Shown here one piece after another: positions 22,531-35,922 of a stretch of DNA of 64,000 nt (the first letter of the stretch is position 1; every line of letters begins with the position of its first letter). The notes under the pieces were generated by a model. The model was not told where the DNA came from. It made no database searches and saw only the letters and a program-made list of their open reading frames with translations. A program made the translations under genes and the position numbers. The stretch comes from Actinernus sp. WN-2022 (taxonomy: Eukaryota > Cnidaria > Anthozoa > Actiniaria > Actinernidae). The stretch lies in the NCBI GenBank assembly GCA_030867875.1, contig JAOWCC010000577.1, forward strand, positions 144,266,344 to 144,330,343, written 5' to 3'.

Positions 22531-25500
22531 AGAACCAGTTCAAAAGAACAGCTTCAACTGCTATTTCCAACTGACAACGGCCATACTGCCTCCCCGTTTG
22601 ATCTCAACCGTTGTACGATTAAAAAACTGACGTTAGATAAAAAGGCTGATCCTAATAATTCTCCTCCCCCGTTCGTTTCTAAACTGCTTTTGAAGTGCAG
22701 ATAAATGCATTTCTATCTACGGCTGTAAAAGCGATAAAGATTTGGTAAATAAGTGAAGAACGGCGCGAACTGTCGCTTCAGTACAATTATTGTACATTCA
22801 CGAATGTTGTTTCTTATCAGTAGACACATGAAATAAACGTTCTTAGAGCACAATATACAGGAAGTAAAGAATACACACTAAATAAATTATTATAGCCATA
22901 GCCGTGAACTCTTTTATGGTAAACGAAAGACCGCAGCCCTATCTCGAAATGAGTTTTTAATTTAGAAGTAGATACTTTTTCAGTTTAGTAAACATGTACA
23001 ACACTGAGCTACGGGTGTTTTATGTAAGAAAACGTACACATTTTCTTGCGTAAATCTTAAAAGTAACCAATAGTTTTATGGGTGGAAAATTGACGGAAAA
23101 ACGGCTACTTGTAAAATGTCCTCCAAATTAAAATTGTTTATAAACGGATGTCATTAAGATTGTGATAAAATAGTTTTACTCTACGGAAAGAAATAAATAC
23201 TATACAAGATTTGCTTTTTATTTTCAGAATAATAAGGCTTTAGTGCCGTAGCCAGTTATTTCTCTCTTACCTTTCGAAGGTGTGTCCGAGGGTGCCTTAG
23301 CTTTCTGTGGGAGTGATGGTCGGCTGACATATGAGCACAAAAGTGAACATTGGGACTCCAACAGATCTGACACTTTTTCTCTGGTATTTAAAGAGGTGGG
23401 GCAATTTATTAATATTCATCAACAATTGATGGAAATGATCAGTGAAGTGAATAATATAATCATGAACAAATGACTTGAAAAGTATAGCATTATTGGAAAA
23501 TTAGCAGCCGCATTAAGTGAACGTCGGAAACGCCAGTGAACAAACATGATTAAGATACTCTTCCAAAACCGAAATAGAAATCTCTCAACGAAATGAAAAA
23601 AGTACACAATTTGTATTCGTTTCATAAAGTTATATAACGGCAAGAGACGCAATCAAGGCTAAGTTCATAGCTTTGCTGATATACACGTGATACTTACCTG
23701 GCTGCACTAAGAAGGAAATACTTTTCGAAAAGAACAATACTACTCAATACTAGTCTAGCTGTGTGTTTACGACGAAAGATCGGTTTAGTAATTACTCTAA
23801 GATTCAATTAATAACTAGTTGTGCTAAAAACAACTGTTTAGATGAGTTTGCATGGGTCTAGCAAACAAAATTCTAATGAATTGGGAACCATATCTCGCTG
23901 ATTGTTCAGCGTTTTTTGTGTGTAAATAAAGTAAATATAAATACAAATGTGATAAACAATTGATTTTTCAGAGCGCAACTTTCCTATTTTAAACTAGATG
24001 CTTATTTCATCGGCGATCGCTTAAAAATGAGATTTTGATCAGTGTAAGTCGAAATACATGTATGGTTGATCGTGTATTAGTGGCTTATCCTTTAATTTTA
24101 TGTAATTTTCGCCCGCTGGTAAGCGCTAACTCTTTAATAAAAATTAACAAAAGACACCTACGATTGTATTTTATCGTCAGTTTAATTAGTAAACACCCTT
24201 TAAACACCGCTTTAAATCTTAATAAATAAAAAGCTTGTTTCATCTAATTTTGAGAAAAAAGACAAGATACTGTTTTCGCATTGTGGATTTAATTTCTTTT
24301 AATTTTGGGTAATCTGAAGGAGATGTGAAAAACGCTCCTGTAAATCTGTCCTACCGGCCATCTTCGGGAAATATTCTATGGCATTTACTAAATGTCGGAT
24401 TATTTCTTTGTGATGTATTTATAATGGCCGGGTTGTTACTAATATGGAATGGCCTTGATGTCATATTGTATTATCTTCTTGTAGAAGATCTACTGAAATA
24501 ACATGAAGTTGTTTTTGGGAACTAAAATGTAATTCATGTGTAATTGATTTTCTTACTTCGTCAATTATGTATTTTGAAGTGCCGAAGGAATAAAATTTAT
24601 TCCGTAGAGGCAAAAGACATCTCTTGGTCGAGGTTAGAAACAGATTTCTCGTTGGGTCTTGTGTCAATGAAATTTTAAGATAAGAAAAAGATTACATGCC
24701 GAAAACAATTTCAGCGACGTTTCTTCTCTCGATCGTGTCTGGTTTCATTAAGGCCGTTGCATCAGTGAAAAAGCTCGGACACAAATCACCGCATCCTAAT
24801 ATATATTCTCACTATATTTACGTTTATTTTATGCATGGCAGACGATACTTTATTTGATTTTTTCAAAAGAAAAACGTGTGATTTCATAGGAGACACTCGT
24901 TTCTACAGAACAAACTATTATGGTAAAAAGGGAGCAACAAATAGAGGTATTTTGGTAGGTTACACTGCGGAGAACGTTTACGGTTTTTACGTTGTATATA
25001 CGTAAGTGTACAATAATTATATAAGGCCTGAATTCTAGCCGATAAAGCTCCTGTTTTACTAAACTGTTAGAAAATTATATAGAAAGTGGCGAGTAAAGTG
25101 CAGCTTCACATTTAGCCTGAGTTTTTCTTTACTGAACTAGCAAGCCAACGTCGATCAAGATGACAAGCTTTCTCTCTCAAACAACGGACTAACTTTTCTA
25201 ATTTCATTATTTAATCTAATGATTGGTAAATAATCCGGTAGGAATCAGACATGCAGGCACAGAAGAAGAAAGAGGGAGAACTCAAACATTAGGTCTAAAA
25301 AAGAGACAAAACACAGCGTCAACAATCATATCATTGTAGAATGGCGAAGTCCCAAAACTCGTGGACCCACAATACAGGAAACATTCAACATACATGTATT
25401 TGATTGATCGCGCTTTTAGTTGAATTAAATCCCAATGAAATCATTTCAGTTCGATACTGTTTTCAAGGCACTTTTGTTAAACTGTTGTTTGTTCAGCGTT

Positions 25501-26556
25501 TACACAACCCGATCATCTTTCGCTATTATGTCCAAACATTAACTGCTAATTTAAAAAAAGGCGCCTTTCAAGTCTAGGTAGACGATAAATTTAATATAAG
25601 CTAGTAGAAATGCTAGAGTGACACTTGCCCAGTGGTTACAAAAAGTGCTTATTAAGTTGAGAAACTGGAGCAACAAAACAGCGCTCTAAGGATGTGCACC
25701 TTGTGTGGTCACCTGAGTTGGCATGCAGCTGAGATTCCCAAAATCCGTCAATCGACGCAAGAAGATACCTGTATGGCTCGATAGCCCGGGAAACGCTCGC
25801 TAAAGTATGGAATTTAAATGGTTTAGCGGGTGGCCGCTCGTTGTAAGTGATCCATGTATACTTAGCCCTCGAACACATGGTCACTTTGAATGAAAAAAAC
25901 ACAAAACATTTAAATTGTCTTTTGACTTTGATTTTGGAATAGGATTTCAAGTTCTATCCGTTTTGAGGTAAAACAATAAGTACATCTGTCTCAGTTGAAA
26001 ATAACTAAACAATCAACACTTACTGTCTACAGGGGTAAAGCTTTTTTTGTGGAAATCCGCTGAATTTTAACTGACTGGATATTTACAGTATAGTAAAACT
26101 ACGAAGAAACAATTTATTGCAACATAGAGGTTTCCAAGTAAAGCCGTTCTGTAAGTCAAATTCACAAAGCCTTCTTAATTGCAATTAGTTAAGAAAAGAA
26201 CGAATATAATTGAACAATAGCTGCCAATAATCCAGCGAATTTACAAGCTGCCGGTGTCTCGTAAATGCCAAATCACGAATTTAGTTCATAAAGCGTCCTG
26301 AGTGATCTCGTGTAGCGGTAAATAAACTGACGTGGTTACGTAGCGATTCAACAGAGTTCAACTCAAGCTCTTATCACTTGCTAGTACTGACATAACAGGT
26401 TTCTAAAATGGCAGAGTGAACGTTATTTCAAAGTGTGTCGAAATAATTGATATGACTAGTTACTGATCAGCATATCGAACTAACTCAAACAAGATATTTT
26501 CTAAATTTTCGGTTACCTCGGTCACTGGTGTGTCTAACTTTGGAATCAGTAATATT
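22531..26556. other. Long unrecognised, single-copy-looking stretch
   Basis: Four kilobases of AT-rich DNA. Frames of 63-104 codons occur but none shows a domain, and I could not link any into a spliced gene. No RNA gene or repeat is apparent. Confidence 0.4.
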
Positions 26557-26680
26557 CATTTTACGGTACAACGGAATAATAAAGCTGGAGAAAGAAAGAA
26601 ATAAAAAATATTTGTGCATTTTACGGTACAACGGAATAAAGCTGGAGAAAGAAATAAACAAAAATATGTTTGTGCATTGG
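26557..26680 (+). repeat. Two-copy tandem duplication of about 58 bp
   Basis: CATTTTACGGTACAACGGAA followed by TAAAGCTGGAGAAAGAAA occurs at 26558 and again at 26617, with small indels. Confidence 0.8.
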
Positions 26681-26917
26681 TTCTCTACTGGACTATATAG
26701 CATTCGATTCCCGGCCGAAACAATCTCGTTCTCAAACATCAACGTCTTCTGGGATAAGGACGATAAATGGACCTCCATAGTTTGGATTTAAGTCTGTTGA
26801 GGTTCTTCGACCACCCTCGAATGGTATAGAGCAAAATAAATCCCTAACATTTTCATTTATTTTCATTTCTTGGCTAGAACCAAACCACTGGCTCTGAAAT
26901 ATTTGGCAAAAATTTGG

Positions 26918-27425
26918 AGAAAAATAATAATAATATTAAAACATTTATATAGCGCCTATACATTGCTGTTCTAAGCGCTTTACACTAATTCTAAGAACCT
27001 AAAAGAGAAAATAAATAAATAAAAGTCAACTAGTTACTATATACTATTAAAGAAAAACTGGTAAATTAAATAGTGATAAAAAATATTGTAAAACAGTTAA
27101 AATTATAAATTATACGCATTTTAAAATAATGCGTCTTTAACCTAGATTGAAAAATATTTAAATTACTAATGTTTGCTGGAAGATCATTCCATAGAGTAGG
27201 AGCAGCTACGGAAAAAGACCTGTACCCGTACATCTTAAGGTTAAAATCAGGTTTACAAAGGCGAACAGTGTCATTCGATGAGCGTAGATGTGTACGAGGA
27301 CGATAATAATCCAAAACTTCCTGTAAATACTTAGGTGCAAGATTATTTAAGGATTTAATAATTTTAAAAATTATTCTATATTATACGGGTAACCAATGTA
27401 ATTCTCTAAGAGGGGAAGATATATG
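26918..27425 (-). pseudogene. LINE 3' end: reverse transcriptase C-terminus and 3' UTR
   Basis: Reading minus, codons from about 27410 give a FHWLPVxYRIIFKI-like block, then APKYLQEVLDYYRPRTHLRS and, near 27200, YGYRSFSVAAPTLWNDLP. This is the standard C-terminal end of CR1/L2-type reverse transcriptases. The stop at 27066 is followed by a 3' UTR with GTGTAAAGCGCTTAGAACAG and GGCGCTATATAAATG, ending in (ATT)n at 26927-26940. Strongly 5'-truncated. Confidence 0.75.
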
Positions 27426-27689
27426 ATCATGTTCACGTTACCCTTTCTCTATGAAATATTGAAATATTTGCTGTTTAATCTCTTTAATCAGGTAGGGAAG
27501 AGAGAAAAAATAAAATATTGTCTTCTGTAATAAGTCAAACCAAGAATGAGAAAACGATTCGTTGGCGAACAGACACTGTACTAGCTGATGATTCATAAGT
27601 GACCGCACTACATTCGGTGGGTCGATGACAATGGCACCTTCTTGTTTTGCCTCACCATGTTTCTTTTGCCAGATTAGAGTCAAAACAAG

Positions 27690-27720
27690 TAAGGGAAGGG
27701 GGAGGGGGGAGGGAGGGGAA
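27690..27720 (+). repeat. G-run tract, potential G-quadruplex
   Basis: GGGAAGGGGGAGGGGGGAGG and the next bases GAGGGG give at least five runs of three or more G within 30 bases, with 1-2 base loops. Confidence 0.6.
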
Positions 27721-28077
27721 GAATAGAGTAGGTAGTAATTCCCAATCTAAATTTATATATATGAAGATTTCTTTATCACTTAAAAACACCTATAGTATAC
27801 AAAATACAATCGCCTCCCCCTCCCAGATAGCAAATCGGCAGATCAGTTCTAGACTACACGCTTGAATGTCTTTTGTTTTCACTTGGCTTTTCATGAAAGA
27901 TGAGCTCAGTGGACAGCACGCACGCGTTGTAAATCGAAGTTCGCAAAGAGACTTGTAAGGCCAGGTAGGATATATAACAGTACCTTGTAATGCTACTGGC
28001 TGGCGCAGTTGATATATCAAAAACGTTTCTGAAGCCGTCAAATGTAACAAGTCCAACGAAAGTAAAAGATCCCTAAC

Positions 28078-28130
28078 ATCATCATCATCATCATTATCCA
28101 TCATCATCATTATTATTATTATCATTATTT
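28078..28130. repeat. ATC/ATT microsatellite
   Basis: Interrupted CATCATCAT and ATTATTATT runs; the Asp- and Met-rich minus-strand frame over it is a repeat artefact. Confidence 0.85.
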
Positions 28131-28429
28131 TCATTACAAATTGCATTTGGTTTTCTCTGGTAGCCGGCTCTTTTATAATCAACTAAAGTCGATTGAGGTA
28201 TGCTAACCGCCGTGGAAAGCGAGTAGCTTTGGTGATTTATTATCCAGGTCACATGATTGTTGGAATAAATTAGACGGAATAACCCAGCATTTAACTGCTA
28301 GCTAAGAAGTCTGCATATGTTCATCATTAAGTCATATAAATAAATTATCTTACAACTGAGAAAAGTTTTTTGATGGTAATATGACCTGCTGGCATAAATT
28401 TTAAAATGGTGAAATTCAACAGACTTGTT
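28131..28429. other. Unrecognised DNA before the satellite
   Basis: No gene or repeat recognised. Confidence 0.35.
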
Positions 28430-30112
28430 TACATGAAGGGATCGATGTTAGTGCTAGGACCAGCAGACTTATGGTCTGTGTATACAAAGGGAAGCTGCCC
28501 TAGTACTAAGGGAGGTTGACCTTAGTGCTGAGGTTAACCGTAGTCTGCGTAGTGCTAGGACCAGCAGAGTTATGGCCTGTGTACACGAAGGGAGGTTGGC
28601 CGTAGTGCTAGGACCAGCAGACTTATGGCCTGTGTACACGAAGGGAGGTTGACCCTAGTGCTAGGACTAGCAGACTTATGGCCTGTGTACATGAAGGGAG
28701 GTTGACCCAAGTGCTAGGACCAGCAGACTTACGGCCTGTGTACATGAAGGGAGGTTGACCCAAGTGCTAGGACCAGCAGACTTACGGCCTGTGTACATGA
28801 AGAGAGGTTGACCCAAGTGCTAGGACCAGCAGACTTACGGCCTGTGTACATGAAGGGAGGTTCACCAAAGTGCTAGGACCAGCAGACTTATGGCCTGTGT
28901 ACATGAAGGGAGGTTGACCCAAGTGCTAGGACCAGCAGACTTATGGCCTGTGTACATGAAGGGAGGTTGACCCTAGTGCTAGGACCAGCAGACTTATGGC
29001 CTGTGTACATGAAGGGAGGTTGACCCAAGTGCTAGGACCAGCAGACTTATGGCCTGTGTACATGAAGGGAGGTTGACCCAAGTGCTAGGACCAGCAGACT
29101 TATGGCCTGTGTACATGAAGGGAGGTTAACCCAAGTGCTAGGACCAGCAGACTTATGGCCTGTGTACATGAAGGGAGGTTGACCCTAGTGCTAGGACCAG
29201 CAGACTTATGGCCTGTGTACATGAAGGGAGGTTGACCCTAGTGCTAGGACCAGCAGACTTATGGCCTGTGTACATGAAGGGAGGTTGACCCAAGTGCTAG
29301 GACCAGCAGACTTATGGCCTGTGTACATGAAGGGAGGTTGACCCTATAGTGCTAGGACCAGCAGACTTACGGCCTGTGTACATGAAGGGAGGTTGACCCA
29401 AGTGCTAGGTCGACCAGCAGACTTATGGCCTGTGTACATGAAGGGAGGTTGACCCTAGTGCTAGGACCAGCAGACTTATGGCCTGTGTACATGAAGGGAG
29501 GTTCACCCTAGTGCTAGGACCAGCAGACTTATGGCCTGTGTACATGAAGGGAGGTTGACCCTATAGTGCTAGGACCAGCAGACTTACGGCCTGTGTACAT
29601 GAAGAGAGGTTGACCCTAGTGCTAGGACCAGCAGACTTACGGCCTATGTACATGAAGGGAGGTTCACCCAAGTGCTAGGACCAGCAGACTTACGGCCTAT
29701 GTACATGAAGGGAGGTTCACCCAAGTGCTAGGACCAGCAGACTTATGGCCTGTGTACATGAAGGGAGGTTGACCCAAGTGCTAGGACCAGCAGACTTATG
29801 GCCTGTGTACATGAAGGGAGGTTGACCCAAGTGCTAGGACCAGCAGACTTATGGCCTGTGTACATGAAGGGAGGTTGACCCAAGTGCTAGGACCAGCAGA
29901 CTTATGGCCTGTGTACATGAAGGGAGGTTGACCCAAGTGCTAGGACCAGCAGACTTATGGCCTGTGTACATGAAGGGAGGTTGACCCAAGTGCTAGGACC
30001 AGCAGACTTATGGCCTGTGTACATGAAGGGAGGTTGACCCAAGTGCTAGGACCAGCAGACTTATGGCCTGTGTACATGAAGGGAGGTTGACCCAAGTGCT
30101 AGGACCAGCAGA
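28430..30112 (+). repeat. 53-bp satellite array, about 32 units
   Basis: The unit is GTGCTAGGACCAGCAGACTT, then ATGGCCTGTGTACATGAAGG, then GAGGTTGACCCAA. Units in the middle differ by single bases (TATGGCC/TACGGCC, CCCAA/CCCTA). The first 130 bases are irregular, as expected at an array edge. A lone related unit lies at 1319-1360. Confidence 0.95.
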
Positions 30113-30479
30113 CGTTAGTGCTTATGACCAGCAGTTTGAATATTCAGTTCGTAACAACAGCTCGGGGCGCCTGTGCAAAGATGGCGGCAAGTTTGTGAAA
30201 ATTACCTAGGAAGATGTAATTAAAACAGATTAAATGAGCAACAAGAAAAATGCACATTCCGGGCAGAAAAAGATAAATAAGATCATTCTAAAACTGTCTA
30301 AGGATTTCTCGACTGCAATGACTCTTGAGATAAGAGAACCCGAAAATATTTTCCCAGCAGAGATTCGAAAGATCACGAAGAAACGTGCATATAGTTATTA
30401 GGGGTTCAGTTCCATAGTGATCCCACATACTGGGATCAACAGTTTGATAACCTACTAATTAAAGCAGGCAAGCGCATGT

Positions 30480-31000
30480 ATATTTTACGTGTGTGCAAAA
30501 ATATATGATAACTCACTGGATGGCCTGCACTATTTTTTCTCAGAGCCTTGTTATGTCCATATTTACTTATGGTTGTCAGTGTGTGGCTCAGCAAGTTATT
30601 CTAAGTATCTTTGTAGAATCGACAGACTTCAGAACAGATCTGTTAAATTTGGCCATGTGACACCAGCCTTAGAACTTTTGAGAATTATCTGATACTAAGA
30701 TATGGCAGAGCATTATTAGCACCACTAACAGTCCGCTGGCAGACCTAATTAAGAAACAAGATTTAGCCATATTACTCCAAATCATGCCAGTATGTGAGTT
30801 ATAGTATCTTGCCCAGCAAACAAGCTCAGTGAATGCAGCACTTTGGGTATTACGCTTTGAAGGAAGGGGGAAGGCATAAACAAGATGTTTAAGAAACAGA
30901 GGACACTGTTTCATTCTGCCGTCAGTCAGTAAAACTGAGCGTTTTAAGCCTGGATGGCAATCTTTATGAATAGGTGTTTGTCAGTTGAAATATGTAATAT
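30480..31000 (+). pseudogene. LINE reverse transcriptase C-terminal relic
   Basis: Plus-strand translation contains SVCGSASYSKYLCRIDRLQN, matching the YGLxVWGxASxxxLxRIxxLQNRAVR block of animal LINEs. Further on, out of frame, come LRNRGHCFILP and KTERFKPGW, like the C-terminal GHxFxLPxVxTERFK motif. Stops and frameshifts show it is dead. It sits immediately after the 53-bp satellite. Confidence 0.6.
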
Positions 31001-31787
31001 ATATTCTTTATAGTAATATATTTTAGACTACATTTTAGAATTTATTGTAACTAGATAAGTATAATATTTTATATACTTATCTAATTATAATAAAATCTAA
31101 AACCTAATTGGTTTCTTCTTTATACTGTTTATAATTGCTGGCGAGCCGGAAGGCGAGCCATCATAAAATCGCTGCAAGTTTGAAAGTAAGTGGATTTCTG
31201 TTTGTTTGTCTGTGTGTTTTTCTGTATGTCCGGATTATTTATGAGTCAAGTCACGTGAGAAAGTGAGCACGTGACTCTAGCGTATAGCTTGCGAGCACGG
31301 AGGGTACAAAGTGCAGGTTGACAGTTTTCGGTTGATAAATGAAATAAATTTATGGGCATGGCTTTTTGGCGATAGCTGGTTCTGCAAGACCCCACATTAT
31401 CCTTCGCAGCCGTTATTTATGTCGTCACGCAGTTTTTTGTTTGCCGACGATTTACAAGGGCTTCAAACTCCATCCTTGTCTTCTCTTATTTTGCTGAACT
31501 GTTCAGAATACCTTGAAATTACCGTTCAATAAATCTACCTTAATTTATCCTAAAGAAAGCTTTGATTTATACCCTCGAAGATTTATTTTCTCTTCTTCGC
31601 CGTTCTCTTGCCGTTAACAATAGGAAATGGACAATCTGAAATCTACAATGAATCTACAATGTTTACAGTCTCGTTTTTCTCGGCCAGTGGAAATCCAGAT
31701 GGAAAGGCAAATTAGAGATGACAAACCTCTGCTCGCAGGGTACGTTGATCTGCGATTCAATTTCAGGGAAATACATATGTGTAGGTA
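31001..31787. other. Unrecognised DNA
   Basis: No gene or repeat recognised. AT-rich at 31000-31090. Confidence 0.35.
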
Positions 31788-31905
31788 AAAGATTAACATA
31801 TCGAAATTTGAGGGATGTAGCTTTGCTGGGAAGCGTGCAATCGTGTTTTCAGTTTTCCATACGTCTGTAAATTTGACTCGTTTTTACAGACAATGCATGC
31901 TCCAT
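31788..31905 (+). repeat. Partial copy of the 16.2-16.7 kb palindrome
   Basis: ATTAACATATCGAAATTTGA through GGGATGTAGCTTTGCTGGGA and AGCGTGCAATCGTGTTTTCA matches the left arm at 16340-16460, with a deletion near the centre. Confidence 0.75.
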
Positions 31906-31928
31906 TTGTTACTCTACGTTCAGCTTTG

Positions 31929-32292
31929 ATCACAGGCCGCCCAAGTTCTGACTGTATAACAAGGTTTGTATGGGAGTTCTTCCGATAACTCAGAATAATA
32001 ACATAAATCTTCTGTAATACAAGGTAAATAAAGGAAGAAGACTTACTTGAAGTTGTTTTGTCGTCCTATGTGTGTTTCAGGTCGCTAGAACGGTGTTTTA
32101 TGGACGTATGACTCAAGAATTCCATAAAACACCGTTCTAGCGACCTGAAACACACATAGGACGACAAAACAACTTCAAGTAAGTCTTCTTCCTTTATTTA
32201 CCTTGTATTACAGAAGATTTATGTTATTATTCTGAGTTATCGGAAGAACTCCCATACAAACCTTGTTATACAGTCAGAGGCTTGGGCGGCCT
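31929..32292. mobile_element. 364-bp palindrome with CAGGCCGCCCAAG ends
   Basis: Near-perfect arms of about 165 bp meet around 32112 (loop GGACGTATGACTCAAGAATT). Arms hold CCTATGTGTGTTTCAGGTCG and CGGTGTTTTATGG. The high arm identity suggests recent formation. TSD not clear. Confidence 0.75.
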
Positions 32293-32327
32293 GTGCTCTG
32301 AACAACAAACATTCTGTTACGATGTGG

Positions 32328-33236
32328 CGTGTAGGTTTTTGTCGAGGGTAAAAAGTCGAGGGTCGAGGGTAAAAAAACGAGGGTCGAGGGTAAAAAAACG
32401 AGGGTCCAAAAAAATTGCTTAAATCTATCTATACTATTATAATTTATGTCCCTACAACGGACGTTGGGCCTCCTGAACACCGCTGATATCTCGGTAATGG
32501 CTGAACGGATATTCACCAAAATTGGACACAATGACCTTCTAGACCGGACTGTTTCCCGCCTGAAGATCACATGACTGAATAGCCGAGCCTCCGTTCGAGA
32601 TACATGTGCTCCGTCGTCTCGAGCAGATGGCTTGGTGAGTTCTTTGTTACTGGCTGTGAGGTCACACGAGAAGATTAAGTAAGATTTAGCGACCTAAATC
32701 ACTATTTAAAAAAGTGTAAAAACTAATCACGATTTACGAAACTCGAGGTATGTTAATTAAAACGAAAATTACATGTAGCTGTCATTATACAGACAAGGCG
32801 GTCATGCTTGTCTGCAGTTTAATTTACTGAGTGCTTCGTGATGCCGGTCTTGTTGCAGGATTTGCTATTTTTCTGCTCAGACGATACATAAGTAAATCCC
32901 ACTCAAGACGCATGAAAAGGATGAAGATACTCCTACTGCAAAGAAGGCGGAGAAACCGCTTCGCTGCTGCTGTTTCAAATGCCGCCAGATGACCGGGCAC
33001 TGACATGTCACACGGATTTGAAAAGTTTGTGAAGCGGTGACGGGCGGGCACTGATGACGAATAACTCGCAAAATTATTTACCGGTAAACTTATTTGTCAT
33101 AAAAAATTACGCAAATTTTTGGACCCTCGACTTTTTACCCTCGACCCTCGACTTTTCACCCTCGACCCTCGACTTTTTACACTCGACCCTCGACTTTTTA
33201 CACTCGACCCTCGACCCTCGACAAAAACCTACACTC
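32328..33236. mobile_element. Inverted-repeat element with GGGTCGAGGGTAAAAA subterminal repeats
   Basis: GTGTAGGTTTTTGTCGAGGG at the left is inverted at the right (CCCTCGACAAAAACCTACAC). Inside each end are tandem GTCGAGGGTAAAAA units: left 32338-32405, right 33118-33220. The interior of about 700 bp has no recognised gene. Confidence 0.65.
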
Positions 33237-35123
33237 TACGATGTGAGATCGCTGTTTGCGTTTATAATTATATTGTACGAAAATTGCTAGCCTTGGACAA
33301 AGACGAAAGGTAAATTATTTCTGTTGAACTGATCCGATTCGATCTGTAGACGATACGATCTGTAGATAATTCGATAATCAATACCAGTAAATATTTTCGA
33401 ATAGAAAGAAGTCGAAAAGTCAGCCTTTAATTTTTCGGCTCCATTTTTCTTTCTTCTCAGATATTCATGGCATTAGTCAAACCACAGATCAATATGGCTT
33501 TTGCCTAAATATTATACGTATGAAACATCAAGCAAGCGATTTAATATTGGTTGTGGACAGCGCTAAAATAGTATATGTTCGTCCAAGCTCTACTAGTATT
33601 AAAATATGGCTTGATAGAGCTCACGTTGAGTAACATAATGAGAATTGACCCTATTGTTTTTGCAGTAAAATTGCTTTTAGTGTCTTGACTGTTCAGACTC
33701 TCCCTCTGCCATTTTTGTTGACTTGCCACATATACTGACACAGGCGAGCGAAGTGAGCTTTTTTTTAGCTCAAACAAATAGCTCCAAGAATCAAACGTAT
33801 TTCGAATACCTTTCGTCTATTGTCCATGGCTAGCAATTTCCGTACAATATAAACGCATACAGCGATACCTTGCTGTTCAGTCAACACGCTACGCGTACGA
33901 GCAAGCAGTCCACCAACATTGGTCATTTCTCCTTGCAAATGGTTTTCATCCTCCTCTCAGTCTTCTAAAATCTTCTCTCACAATCTTGTCTTCACCATAT
34001 TTCTGTTTTAGTAAAAATGGCTCTACCATAATCTACTTTAATTGGCCGGTAACAAAACGAGCAGGGGACTGGGACCTAGTTTATCAGAATTACTCTAATT
34101 CTAAAATGAAGTTCATCACATCATAGAGCATGTTGAAATTAGCATTTGTGCCAAGTTTGATGTAATTCAAGTGAATCGTGTCTGAATTATAAGCAATTGA
34201 AATTTCTTTGTCCCTCCAAAATTTTACAATGAATGTATGGTTTGGAGGGACAACGTTAAATAATAAGAGAGTTTGTATGGGAAAATTGACATATTTGATG
34301 CCTTCTAGCATCGTCAATATTGAGCCAAAGTTCACCAAACTTTTTCTCAACGCTAAAAACGTTTTATCAAATTTTAATACATTTTCTGAACAAAGGACAT
34401 GTTAAAGATTCTTTGGAGCCCAAATGTGTTTTTCACTCGGGTACCCTTTAAATAATTTAACGAAGATATATTTATGACTGTCGAATAGGTACGTCACAGA
34501 GGTAGAGATCGAGAGAAGAGAAAGAAACCTCGTGTAGCAGGCGGCAGTTGATTGATATCACCACGACAATACATTTGAAGGCAGTGAAGGTCGTATTAGA
34601 AAAGTTTCTCATGTTCAATTTACATATATTAAAAAGAAAAGAGAAACATATAGATAAGATATAGATAAGATAGAGCTAAGATACAAATAGCTTGAATTAT
34701 TGTTTAAGTGTGTGCAGTGATTAAAGTAGCAAAAGCACTGCCTATAGTAAAGTTGTACGAATATTGAAGAAAATTACTACATAAATACAATCGTGTACGA
34801 TGTAATTATTGTAAATATTATGAAACAAGAACAAAGAGAAGGAAAAGAGAGAAAAAATACAGATGTTTGTACAATATATAAACATACTGAAATATACACA
34901 CACACCAGTTATCTATATTTATTTATGTACTACATATTATATGTATGTTTATAATATTTATTATAACAACAACGGCTACAAAATAATAAAGGTCAGGTAG
35001 ACAAAAATATAGTTAACTATGAACAAGCAAAGACCGATACAACGTAGAATTTTGAAATTAGTGGTACAATATTTCGGCTGGCCACACCAGCCTTCTGCTT
35101 ATAATATGTCAGTTTTGTTGATT
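33237..35123. other. Unrecognised DNA
   Basis: Frames of 60-86 codons occur, without motifs. A short TAGATAAGATA run lies near 34650. Confidence 0.4.
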
Positions 35124-35380
35124 TCATAAATGTTTTTTTGTATTGATTCTTGAACTGAGTAAGGGAGAGGGCTTTAAGTGGTTGGGAATGTTTTCCCATA
35201 TTTTTGTAGCTGAATATTTAAAGTCGGTGGATACCATAATTAGTTCGAACTCTATAGCTCGATGGAAATTTTGTTTTGACGCATATCTGTTGTTGTATGA
35301 GTGGATCTCAGATACCGGTGTCAAGAAGCCTTGAAAGGCAGGAGGGATATTCAATTCGGACGGAGTAATACGCAGGGTGC
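35124..35380 (-). pseudogene. LINE reverse transcriptase C-terminal block
   Basis: Minus-strand translation includes FLTPVSEIHSYNNRYASKQN and TDFKYSATKIWENIPNHLK, the usual C-terminal region of animal LINEs. Probably the downstream part of the LINE fragment at 35923-36414, from which it is separated by about 540 bp. Confidence 0.65.
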
Positions 35381-35465
35381 AGGGCGCGCAGGGCATTCAG
35401 GGTGCGCGCGCAGGGTACGCAGGGTATGCAGGGTACGCAGGGTATGCAGGGTACGCAGGGTAGCC
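35381..35465 (+). repeat. GCAGGGTAC minisatellite
   Basis: Units of 9-10 bp (GCAGGGTAC, GCAGGGTAT, GCAGGGCGC) are tandem. A second tract of the same motif on the opposite strand lies at 36093-36161. Confidence 0.85.
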
Positions 35466-35922
35466 GGCAGATCACTATCGAGGCTAGTGTAAGCCAGTCC
35501 AAGATGGATGGCGGGACTGATTTCGTCAAACAACACGATTAGTGACAAGGCGAACGCAATAAAAGACACAACTTTTATATCTTCGAGGAAATCCTGACAT
35601 GAAAAGACAAAAAAAACACGAGAATATTGTATATCACCTGATATTCTGGCGTCTTGTTTTGTTCCGTAAAATTTTAGGCGGGAGCTTTTCTAAGTTGGTG
35701 TCAACTAAATAAATTGTGTCTGCCAACAATTTTGTATCTGCTTTTGTTAATTTCCGTAAAAGCGGGTCCCACTATGTACGTTCTGCATGTTATGTCTTAA
35801 AATGCCATATGCGTGACAGCATTGCAATTAGTTACGAATTCAAGGTTTAAAATGTTTGTGTACATTCCTTGGGAAATCAGTAAAACATACGACACGTATA
35901 GGCGAGAACGGCTTCACGTAGA
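35466..35922. other. Unrecognised segment between two LINE pieces
   Basis: No gene motif. It separates the two parts of what looks like one LINE, so it may be an insertion or the product of rearrangement. Confidence 0.4.
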
